The notes under the pieces are model-generated. The model worked only from the letters and a program-made list of their open reading frames with translations. It had not been told where the DNA came from and did no database searches. Of a DNA stretch of 64,000 nt, positions 45,974 to 55,724 are shown piece by piece (the first letter of the stretch is position 1; every line of letters starts with the position of its first letter). The stretch comes from Isoetes taiwanensis. Taxonomy: Eukaryota > Streptophyta > Lycopodiopsida > Isoetales > Isoetaceae. The DNA is taken from assembly GCA_021234155.1 (NCBI GenBank), contig JAJEKV010000041.1:12288689-12352688 (forward strand), read 5' to 3'. Both the position numbers and the translations under genes were made by a program.

Positions 45974-46724
45974 TGTGACGTTCTATATAAAATATACGGT
46001 GTCCGGCCATACACCTCATAGGAAATCCCCCACCTGGTCCCCCGATCGCATGGGCCCTCCATCTATCCCGCACTCCAGGGTGTCCCTAGTGCGGGAAGGG
46101 GACACGAAGGTGTCTTGCGCGCCCTTCCCCTATGGGCTCCTATAACATCAGAAGCATAAATAATGTCAGCACTGACAACAACAATACATCTAATATCTCA
46201 AAGGGTAGCACATCCCTACATCCATAGATACGATAGAGATAAACATATGCCATAAAACATGAGAGCTCCTACCCCGGCTCCGACTCGTGAGGAGGTAAAC
46301 CGACAGCTGGGCCTCAAGATAGAGCAGATCAAAGTATAACAATGGCGGGACTGGCTATAGACAATGGCTAGGATTGACCACTCCATCCGCCCCTCCTGTG
46401 CATACTATGCAGACGGACTAAATCGGGCTCTGGCATGACTATAGCCTGCCAGATACGCAATCTCATGGCATCACCCATTGAGACTACTCCGGGTTGCATC
46501 TCCCCGGTCCGATGAGGCAGGAAGGGTTGCATCTCCCCTTCTCGAGGTCTAGTGGCTCCACGGATTGTGGCGACACATGATTTGTACCAGACTGAACCCC
46601 TCCAAAACAAGAGCCAGGCCGACACCTGCAACTCTTGAGAGGTAGGGCAACACCATTGCCCAAGGTGTCGAACCCATACCCGGCCCGCTCGAAGTGCCTG
46701 ACTATAGGCCTAGCCCACTATGGG
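45974..46724 (-). mobile_element. LTR copy 2, left part
   Basis: It starts TGTGACGTTC and aligns, at moderate divergence, with the chromovirus LTR (GGAAGCGTAAACATA versus AGAAGCATAAATAAT; CTCCTACCCCGGCTCCGACTC versus CCTACCCAAGGCTCAGACTC). It is cut at ATGGG (46720-46724), where the chromovirus inserted, and resumes at 59742. Joining across the insertion restores an alignment with the uninterrupted LTR of the other family member. Confidence 0.8.
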
Positions 46725-48375
46725 TGTGACGTCCCCTACTCATATACGGTGCAGTCACCGTATATAAACAGGAGTTCATCCCCCATACCGGCTCCATGCC
46801 GCTACAGGGCCCTCCACATGACACTGCAACCGTGACGGGTTCCAGTGGGAAGAGTGAAGGGGTCATTTTACCCCGTCTCCCTCAGGGCCTACTTAGCTGC
46901 GGAAGCGTAAACATACATGTCAGTATATAGCATAAGCACATATCCACCTCGAAGGGTGGTCCATCACATCTGCATAGACAACATATGGGAAGTCCTACCC
47001 AAGGCTCAGACTCAAGGGGATGACTGACGGCTTGGGTCTCCAGAGTTCATTGCAGACAGAATTCATGGCAATGGATTTGGCTAGCATATGAACATGGCAT
47101 TAGGGTTGTCCACTCCATCGCCCCTCCGCATTGCACACTTTGCGAGTAGGCTGAAAAGTGTCGGGACCTGATCAGTAGCCCACGGGATGCATAGCCAAAT
47201 GGGGCTATTCACGGGTCTCATCCTCCCGATTGGAGATGGGGGGGGGGAAGGGATCGCTCCCTCGCAGAGATCCGCATGCCGACTCAAGGTGACTAGAGGG
47301 CCACTGCCCGTATTCGACTGAACCCACTGGAAAGTGTAACCACTTCACGGGTGTCGAGTCCATGCCCTACCCACACTCAGTGGTAGGCCATTAGACCTAG
47401 TTACTATGATCCCTGGTAGGCCTTACACACCAGAGGGATCGATCAAGAGTCGGAATGAACCTCCTTCTTAGCCAGTCTGGCCCCTTCACCCACAACCAGG
47501 TGTGGTTCTTGTGCACAGGCCGAATCTATAATGTGCTAGAGAGGCTAATCTAGGAGCATCTACTACCAAGCTTGAGGTCTCTACCCCCCTTCCCAATACA
47601 AGGAGTTCATAGAGATACATCATCCATATATATCACAGAAGAACTGAAGAACTATATCTAATCTATATCATAGAGTTAGGTTCTTTAGTTAGAGGCTGGT
47701 ATCTAGAGATCTAGAAGGCTGCTATGGGCAATTTAATAGGCTAAACCCATCGATTCTATGGTGAAATAGGGTTTAGACTAGTTAATTGGCCAAATACCTG
47801 ATCCTTGAGTGGCTCCTCCTGATCTGAGTTCGACCATCCTGCTGAAACGCTCGAATCAAGGGAAACTAATGGCACAATTCTCCCAGGCAGAGTCTGGGAG
47901 GCGGTTTTGGCTCTTGAGGCAGCCAAAACAGAGCTCTAAAACCCTAGAAACGAAAAATGGGCAAGTTTCCCTTCTTAAATAGACAAGGGGTTGGCTAGGG
48001 TTTCCAATTATCCCCTTTAGGCATGTGGGATAATTGGGACTGGGCCCACTTGCCTTTAATGGCTAGGTGGTGAAAAGTGCCCACATGGAAATGTGTGCCC
48101 ACATTAATGTGCACATTGGTAAATGTGCACATTAATTGCACACTTGGGTATGGCCCACTTGGCATGAAGTGTCCACATGGAAATGTGTGCCCACATTAAT
48201 GTGTACATTGGTAAATGTGCACATTAATACTAATGCACGTTCTTAGCAAGTTGCCCCCTAGGGCTACCCACTTGCTACACGTCGGGCGCATTACACGTCG
48301 GTCGAGTGGTGTGTATGGCGTGGCGAGGCGAAGACGATACCGCCCCGGGACATTATCTTTGTCCCGAACGCCACA
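46725..48375 (-). repeat. 3' LTR of the chromovirus (left on the plus strand)
   Basis: 1651 bp, TGTGAC...GCCACA. From 46851 on it aligns with the right LTR. In minus orientation a purine-rich tract (CAAGGTGGGGAGAA, plus-strand 48376-48389) lies directly before the LTR, the expected position of the polypurine tract. Contains an internal near-duplication of TGTGCCCACATTAATGTG and CATTGGTAAATGTGCACATT (48070-48225). Confidence 0.85.
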
Positions 48376-48389
48376 TTCTCCCCACCTTG
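48376..48389 (-). promoter_or_regulatory. Polypurine tract of the chromovirus
   Basis: On the minus strand CAAGGTGGGGAGAA immediately precedes the LTR start TGTGGC. This primes plus-strand cDNA in LTR elements. A matching tract (CTAAGGGGGGAAGAA on the minus strand, 60607-60621) precedes LTR copy 2. Confidence 0.7.
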
Positions 48390-49194
48390 AAATGATCTTT
48401 GTCCAGTGACATCGTCGGGTCTCCCCACCTTGGGATCATCCTAACCTGCAATCAACCTGATACATACGATATACTACTATAATACTTACATATTTATTAA
48501 GATTACCTTAAGGTAACATTTTTAGAACATTATCACGCCATCTATATATAGTAATAAAAGCAAAATGTAGTGTGTGCAGAGCATCTCGGCCGTCAATTTT
48601 TTTCCCAAAACTTTCATTGTGAGCCGTCCAGTTGTTAGTTATTATTTTAACTTTTGGCTAGGTCAATGCATCACGAGAAACGGTGTGAACGATTTTGTGT
48701 GGATTGCACCATAACCTTCCTAATTGCTTTCTCTGCCGAACATGTATTTGGTGTGCATAATAGCCCCATTACCGGTCCGATCATAATGTCGAACCTGGCG
48801 GTAAAGATAAATTGGTTATTTTTCTATCTTTGGAAATCTTTCATGAAATTATGTTGATCCTTACATTTGCGTTTATCCTCCTTGTTGCCTTTGATGCCCT
48901 CTCACATGATTGAAGATCGCCGCCGATGGTCTTCGTCGTCTCCGTGAGTTTGCTTTCGCCTCAATAATTCATCAAAATTTCATCAGTCTTATGGCCTTAA
49001 TTCCTTGTTTCCCTAAATATCAATGTAAAGTTCATGAGTTTTTCTTGTCTAAAATTTGAGAAGAGTTTGTTTGTGAACATTTCAAATTCAAACTTCTGAG
49101 ACATAATGCATTGAAGCAAAATGGGTTATGTTTTAACAATTTTGCCAGAGTGGTCTCTCCCGATATAATCTGTTGGTTGTATGATGTTTAGGGA

Positions 49195-49581
49195 TTGCTC
49201 AATGTCTGCAGGCAGATGTGGGTTAATTGGGCGTTCCATTGTTTGCAGAAATTCTGTCCGGAAGGCCTGTGTTCCCTTGAAACATGTTTTGCACCAGTTG
49301 GATTTATTGAAGTATATGCTTGGCCCTCCATCGGCGGAAATGATCTCCAGGGTATGATCATTTCTTTAATCATAACATGGAATGCTATGATTGGGTATTC
49401 TTTGTCGCTTAGAGATGGCAATATATTATTTTCAAGACATGTGAAGCCAAATGCAGTAACTTTTATTATCATGCTATCTGCATGTACAAGCTCTGCAGGT
49501 CTAGGAGAAGGCAAGCTCTTTTGGCAGGCATCACCTGGAAGTATAGCTGCCTCAAAACAAAGGGCTACGTTGGACACTTGA
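49195..49581 (+). pseudogene. PPR fragment inside the Helitron
   Basis: A 128-codon plus-strand frame. Its second half reads ITWNAMIGYS and then VKPNAVTFIIMLSACTSSAG, typical of a plant PPR protein (a motif end followed by the next motif start). The first half has no clear repeat. The fragment has no start context or downstream motifs and appears to be a captured piece. It is a different part of a PPR protein from the pseudogene at 7190-8195. Confidence 0.65.
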
Positions 49582-50037
49582 ACTTCATGAGTGCTTTGTA
49601 AATTCCGGTTGCTTAACTTGGTGGTTCATAAAGTAAGTATCAAACTCAAATTCATATAATTGCAGCTTTTCGAATAATTTGAATCAAATTGCATTCTATG
49701 CTTGAAGAGAATCAATTTGTCTCATTCTTTACTTATCCTTCCATCTGCACTTTGTTTATAACAATCCCAAGTCACTTCATATTTTGTTTACAACAGTCCC
49801 AAGTCACTTCATGCTCACATACTCTAACGTTTATATCTATTTAAGAATTAAAAACTCCTTCAATTTGTATTTTTACACACGGGTTTGGATCGAGTTCTTA
49901 TAATATCATGCATACCGGTTGCTTAGGTAGATTAAATATATTTGCCTTGAAGAGCTGACAAACAAGCTGGAAATGAAGCCGAGGCTAATGATTATATGCA
50001 TCACTCTTTTGCTATCAGATATTTGGTATATAATGCA

Positions 50038-50118
50038 GGAGCAACTCCAAAAGGAGTTTTGAGTATGATGGAGATATCGGCTCTTACTATTTACCATATA
50101 AAGAGTCATTTGCAAGAA
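50038..50118 (+). pseudogene. MYB-CC (PHR1-like) GARP DNA-binding exon captured in the Helitron
   Basis: After an acceptor-like GGTATATAATGCAG (ending 50037 or 50038) the frame reads GATPKGVLSMMEISALTIYH, continuing IKSHLQ. This is the second half of the GARP/MYB SHAQKYF-like domain of PHR1-type phosphate-starvation regulators, whose family pattern is ATPKGVL, LTIYH, VKSHLQ. In these genes an intron usually follows SHLQ, and here the similarity also ends there. The first half of the domain is absent. Together with the coiled-coil piece at 50640-50705 in the same order and strand, it shows capture of consecutive genomic exons. Confidence 0.8.
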
Positions 50119-50639
50119 ATGATCTTTGTATTTACGGCCAATTTTACTTCCATTTTGTATAATGATTTATTATGTTCTATTTGCAAAAATATCTTCTAGC
50201 AAAATATCTCCCAACGACTCTCAATGGTAATTAGGGATTGGCGACACTATGGCCGTTCCTTATTCATTTGTTGTTCATTTGATGATCACGTTGGGCATAT
50301 GTTTCAGGAGGAAACCCAGGCAACCCAAAGGCAGGCCTTTTGGATAATGCACCGTAAGTTACATTCCTAATTTCTTTTTAATAAATGTAGAAAATGCTTT
50401 TTAGTTTAGAGTAAGGTACAGAAATGGCATAGTTTTGGTGAAGGGTTTTAATAAGTACATCGATATTATAAAATTTGTTTATGCATGTTCGAGAGGGACA
50501 CAAATAATAGAAGCATTGCGATTCTTGATTGAAGTTGAAGTGACTTCATGAATGGCGGCTTGAGGTAAGCTATAAAGCAGGTTGAAAATTTATTCCTCAA
50601 GAGATTCTTGATTGGTTTGTGAAAACAATTTGCGAGTTC

Positions 50640-50705
50640 AAAGGCATTTACAAGTATTGAGGCTCAAGGAAAATATTTGCAAAAAGATATTGGAAGAACG
50701 GCAAA
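50640..50705 (+). pseudogene. MYB-CC coiled-coil exon captured in the Helitron
   Basis: The plus strand reads IEAQGKYLQK (about 50658-50687) and, one base shifted, ILEERQK. These match the LHEQLE-type coiled-coil of MYB-CC proteins, where LRIEEQGKYLQK is a family hallmark used for dimerisation. One inserted base breaks the frame. A few hundred bases of possible intron separate it from the DNA-binding exon at 50038, as in the native gene order. Confidence 0.7.
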
Positions 50706-52286
50706 AATGAACAAGATCCTAAATGGGTCAACAGAGAACATCGATTTGGATGTTGATGCTCTTGAACCAAGTTCAATTACTTTAGCCAAGGATGATTCTC
50801 TAGCATTAGTGTCGGTTGCCGGGCAAGGATGATTCTCCACCGTTAGTGCCTTTCTCATCCGCTGAAAAGAAGAAGAACAAGAGGATGATGATAATCACCG
50901 GTGGTGACATTGAAAATTTGACAATGCAAAGGAGGTTGCAAGCGTCCACCTTCTAAAAGATGCAAACCCGGATGTGTGCGAGCCAAAAATGGCGGTATAG
51001 TGCAATCCAAGATGTGGATGCGAGTAGCTAAACGAGCTTTTGGCCCCTACTTGCGCCAGGTGGGTCATGCTATGTATTATGCATTGTTTCCTTCATTTAT
51101 TTATTATGGCCTGAACTTCTAATATGTTCGTGCTCCGGGCACAAAGCGAGCGAAAAAAACGAAAGAAAAGTCGCGAAAGATGTATGCTTTTGGTATTATT
51201 TAGTAGAATCTTTAGCTACCATCTATGCACCATCTTGGTGAACTAGCCTCCTCTTACCCTCTGGTTTTATGGTATCGAAAGTTGATCATGCTCAAAGCCT
51301 TAAGAATAAAGCCGCACCAAACCAAGTTGTAAAGAGATCGGATGGCGAGAAACAAAGCGTGAGCATTTCTTTAACAAAATTTATATCAAGCTCCCGAGTC
51401 AGATATGTCATCATTTTGGTATTCATGCCATTTTTGGTTTGCATTATTATTTGTGTTTTTCTTTATTTGATCACATGTGTATCCCATGGCAATGCAAGCT
51501 CCAAAATGCAAGGGAGTAATTTAGTCTTACATCGATTTGACATCAGGTATGTATCAGACTGGAATAATTTAAAGATAGATCTGCCTTGGTGAATATTGAG
51601 CATTTTACTATTCCACTACACTTTTGAATAAGATCACGAATGTAGGATTCTTCACCAAAGTGAACACTGGATGAGAAATTAAAATCTTGTATCATCGGAA
51701 TGATTAGTTTATGGGTTAATTAGATCCTTTCTCCAAAGATTTTGCCCTATATTTATTTTGCTATTGTTGCCCATAAACATCAGGATGTGTTGCATTTCCA
51801 TGCATGTGGTGACTTATATGGAAAAAAACTGGAAATGAAGGCCATTAAGTACAAAGTTTGAAATCTTATGTTCCCCTTAGGTGGAGTTTTGATGTTCCCC
51901 TTGTATGGGCTTTTTCTATAACATGATTTAAGCAATTCTGCAATTTGCATTTTAAAGGTACGGTGTGACAATTGCTTTTGTATTTATTGCACCACATATA
52001 ACCTTTCATATACATCCACAAGTAACAAACATATTAGAGTTGACATAAATGCTTATGTTAAACACACCCCCCCCTCCCCAAAAAAAAAACCAAAAAAAAA
52101 AAAGTCTTCTATGAAGGGACATGCAACATTGCTCTCAAACACCACCATTAAAAATGGTCACTACATCTTCTCAACTCTAGCGCAACATTCTAAATAACAC
52201 ACCTCTCCTACTCGGCATCGTCAAAACTTGGTTTTTGTAAAATATATTCACATTTTATTAATTTTTGAGCTTATGCTCGACAAAAA
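50706..52286. other. Rest of the Helitron interior
   Basis: Further short frames (for example 51269-51592, with a hydrophobic stretch VRYVIILVFMPFLVCIIICV) may be other captured material. I do not recognise them. A C/A low-complexity run lies at about 52067-52105. Confidence 0.4.
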
Positions 52287-52314
52287 GCCCAGCAACGCTG
52301 GGCACTTTTTCTAG

Positions 52315-53039
52315 TTATATTATGAGATAACTTATCAATTCATAACATCTTTAAGTAAGTTACTCGATAGTTTTACTTATCACGACAATTAAGTTTATCA
52401 AAATTTATCATTTCATAACTACAATTATTGTTCGAGGTACTCTTCATTCCTTGCAACACATTCCAACAAATTTTGTGTTGCAAGTCTTCATAGCTCGATC
52501 TCCTTGCCCTCCGAAGCGCTCTATTGGCCTGCAGGTCGACACTACGTTAGTACCATTTTAATTATTAATAAAATTTTGGTTATATGGTGACCACCCCACC
52601 TATCTACATGGATACATGGCTAATCTCGTAGGAAGGAAGAGGGTGAATCTTCCATTATGGCCGTGGAGGCGTACCTATATGCCTATATGCAGCTCATGCC
52701 TACACCCTAGTTGCCCGGTGGAGGATAGGTCCTTCCGTATATGGCGTGAAGGCTGATTCCTCCTATCAAAGCATATATGGGGCTAGAGGTGCTTTTCCTA
52801 TCGATTGCATTCCTTAATGACCTCCTTTCTCGAGGTCGTCTACTTCCGCGGAACAGTAGACTTTCTAATCTACCTTCCACTTTCGCCCAAAGCCGAAAAC
52901 GGTCATGCCTACATTGACATTACACCACGCCCTAGAGATCACCGAAATTCGTGGTCCCATCATGATAACGGCGCATGCGACCCATACCTAGCATAGGTTG
53001 CATCGCGTAGATTAATCTTAACTATACAAGAATTAATCT
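52315..53039 (-). other. 3' non-coding region of the chromovirus
   Basis: It continues the sequence interrupted by the Helitron. TTGGCCTGCAGGTCGACACT then ACGTTAGTACC (about 52513-52545) aligns with 60918-60945 next to LTR copy 2, confirming that both elements share this region. No coding function. A small hairpin TAGATTAAT/ATTAATCTA lies at about 53006-53038. Confidence 0.65.
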
Positions 53040-53230
53040 ACACAAATCGACATGCGAGCCGATTTCTTGGAGATGACTTTGCCGTCCCATTGCTCCATAA
53101 ACTGCGGGTACTACTTTACTAGATCTTTCTTAAGTACCCGTCGGCGTCTTCCCTTAGGTAAGTGTTTCCACTTAACCAAATATTGGAGGAACTCCGACCT
53201 CCTTGTTTTCTTGAAAGCTTTATCAAGAAT
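53040..53230 (-). pseudogene. Chromodomain of the gypsy integrase
   Basis: The minus strand reads LQYLVKWKHLPKG, then PQFMEQWDGKVISKKSARM. This is the end of the integrase chromodomain of plant chromoviruses, which directs insertion by binding modified histones. The motif LVKWKHLP is the conserved aromatic-cage strand region. The coding frame ends at about 53040. Confidence 0.75.
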
Positions 53231-53539
53231 CAGTGCGGAACTATTTCAAATTTGCTCTTGTCATTTCCAACAACGTTGGAGTGTCCAAGACGATGCGGAT
53301 TTGGAGTGTGCTTCTTCAACAAACTCGCGTGGAAGACCTTATGAATCTTTAGGTGTCTTTGGCAAGTCTAGCTTGTAGGATTGATTACCTACTCTCTTGA
53401 CTATTACGAAAGGTCCAGCCCACCTTGGAGCAAACTTCTTGCAATTCCGATCTGAAGCCGCTGCTTCACCTTGATCTTGAGCCAAACATCATCTCCAACT
53501 TTGAAATCTCATTTGTTCGATGTTTGTCGTACGATGCTC

Positions 53540-54120
53540 TTCTATCGACTTCTTGCTGCTAGCAAATATCCTCTAACTTCTTCCACTCTTGCCACATATC
53601 GGCCAACATCTGCTGCGAGACTTCCACTTTTGACGGGATTGTGCCAAGTGTCCGAGGTTAGGCACCGATAGCCGTAATTAATCATAACGGCGACATTTGG
53701 GATGATTCTGCTTGGTGCTATTGTATGCAAACTCCACCAAGTGAATAAATTCTTCCCACATACCTTGCTTATTCGGACATAGTTCCGTAGCATGTCCTCC
53801 AAAATCCTGTTGGTCCGCTCCGTTTGGCCATCCGTCGAGGATGATACGCCATGCTCATGGATAGTTTCGTGCAGATGGTCGCAAAGAGGTCTTGCGGAAG
53901 GCACTCATAAACCAGTTCTGTCGGAGATAATCTCCCTTGGCATGCCATGAAGCTTTGAAGATCTCTTTGGTGAAGAGCTTTCTTTGTATCCATAGCCGTA
54001 TCGTGGTTACGCAAGGCACAAAATGTGCCATTTTCGACAACTTGTCAACCACTACCATCAAGGCATCCTTTCCTCTTCTTGTTCTTGGAAGCCACGTGAT
54101 GAAATCCATCTTTGATCACC
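53540..54120 (-). pseudogene. Gypsy integrase core remnant
   Basis: At 54109-53855 the minus strand reads MDFITWLPRTRRGKDALMVV followed by DKLSKMAHFVPC, the start of the catalytic core with its first Asp. 53904-53542 reads SSSTDGQTERTNRILEDMLR, the region with the catalytic Glu. Frames change between them. Just upstream only a scrap of the zinc-binding N-terminus remains, and the RNase H domain is missing. Confidence 0.85.
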
Positions 54121-54199
54121 TCCCACTTACACGGAATCATACGCTACCACCACGCTCTTCTTGCATGAGCCTTTGCTTTTGTAGCTATCTTACTCGCGT

Positions 54200-55165
54200 C
54201 TGTCGCTACAAGCTTATCTTTCTACGGGTTGTGAGGGGGTTAGGGTAGGGCTGTTGTTAAAGCTTCCTTCAACAATTCAAACCACAGCGGGCTTTCTTGT
54301 GCCAATGCTGCCCAATCTTTCACCTTCTCGCCCCTCGTCAAGTCACGTTAGCGGGGCGCTATCTTAGCAAAGTTCTTCACGAACTTCTGTAGTACCCTGC
54401 TGGTAGAAAACTTGACTTCATGCACATTCTTGGCGCCGACCCTTTGAATGGCGGCTTCAATCTTGGCGAGGATCCGTCGAGATTCCTTCTGCTGAGATCA
54501 CATGACCGGGTATTCCACCTTCTACGTTGCGAGTGACGCCGACAACTTGGCATACAAGCGGTGCCTCTTCAACTTCTCTAGCACTCTCCTTAAGTGTTAT
54601 GCGTGCTTTCGTCAAAGGGATGCGCTATACACCAAAATGTCATCAAAGAATACAATCACAAAGGTGTCTAAGAACTCCACGAAGATGTCGTTCATGAGCC
54701 TCATGAGCGTCAGCGGGAGCATTTGATAAGCCGAAGGCATTGATAGTGAACTTCGTAATGCCCATACAGCGTTCGAAGGCGGTCTTGTGGATATCTTCTT
54801 CCTTTATCGATCTGATGATAGCCCGACCTTAATTCGATTTTGGAGAAGACCTTTGCACCTTGGAGCTGATCCATCAAGTCATCCGATGCGGGGGCGCATA
54901 CTTGTTCTTAATGGTGTGCTTGTTCAATTGCCTATAGTCTATGCACATCCTTAAAGCGCCATCCTTCTTCTTTACAAAGAGAATGGGTGCTCCAAATGGC
55001 GAGGCAGCTAGGTCTAATGAAGCCTAGGTCGAGCAACTCACGTAATTGCTTCTTGACTCCGTCAACTCCTGCGTCATCATTACGTATGGAGCCTTGCTTG
55101 TCGGCTTTGTTCGGTTCGAGTGCTATCTCACACTCGACTCATAAGGAGGAAGTCGCTTGATCTCA
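54200..55165 (-). pseudogene. Gypsy reverse transcriptase remnant
   Basis: The minus strand, in several frames, shows LNKHTIKN-type and [16 protein letters not shown] sequence (about 54930-54850), SGYHQI, and VFFDDILVYS with the catalytic Asp pair (about 54660-54630). It ends in the connection region at about 54290 (KVKDWAALAQE). Frequent frameshifts and stops. The following RNase H domain is cut short at about 54200. Confidence 0.8.
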
Positions 55166-55678
55166 TCACGGAAAGAGATCATGGAACTCCGTGATCGGCT
55201 TAGCTATTTGCCCGTAAACAACGAGCACCCTGTCTTCTTTGCTTTCTTCTGACTCTGGCTCATCAATCTCAAGCTTGAAGATGTATGCCACCTGCTCGCT
55301 CTTGATGCACTTGAACAACCGCTTAGAAGACATACACTGCATGATGGGAACAACTTCTTTATCTGTGATCTCAATGATCTTGCCGTCGGGTGTTGGGAAG
55401 GTCACCTTCCGCTTTCCACAATCAATAATGGCCCCTGCTGGTCCAAGGTACTCCATTCCTATGATCAAGTCGTACTTGCCAATGCCCATTACTTCTGCCC
55501 CCATCTGGATATTAATCCCTGGCAAGTCGATGTCGAAGTTAATTCTCTTGCCTGCCGTCTGCCTTACTGCTCCACTTGCTAAGACAACGGGCCTTGGATT
55601 TGACTTTAGTGGTTTCAACTTCAACATTTGGACCATTCTGGGGGATGCAAAGTTATGGCTACTTCCTGAGTCTATCAA
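55166..55678 (-). pseudogene. Gypsy aspartic protease
   Basis: 170 open codons starting MIDSGSSHNFAS, the active-site DSG of retropepsins. This is followed by LASGAVRQ, INIQMGAEVMGIGKYDLIIG and MEYLGPAGAIIDCGKRKVTF. It is the best preserved frame of the element. The protease would cut the Gag-Pol precursor. It lies between gag (55725 upward) and reverse transcriptase, as expected. Confidence 0.88.
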
Positions 55679-55724
55679 GACTATGAAGGACTTGGTCTTG
55701 GCCTTCCCTCTTGTGGAAATTACT

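Larger units (their letters stand above)
48541..52314 (+). mobile_element. Non-autonomous Helitron carrying gene fragments
   Basis: The left end is TCTATATATAGTAATAAAAG directly after an A (48540). The right end is CTAG (52311-52314) followed by T, so the insertion is between A and T with no duplication. Eleven bases before the end stands a 7-bp hairpin, GCCCAGC AAC GCTGGGC (52287-52303), then ACTTTTTCTAG. These are the defining Helitron termini. The interior holds no Rep-helicase but has pieces of a PPR gene and a MYB-CC gene. It inserted in the 3' non-coding region of the chromovirus. Confidence 0.9.
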
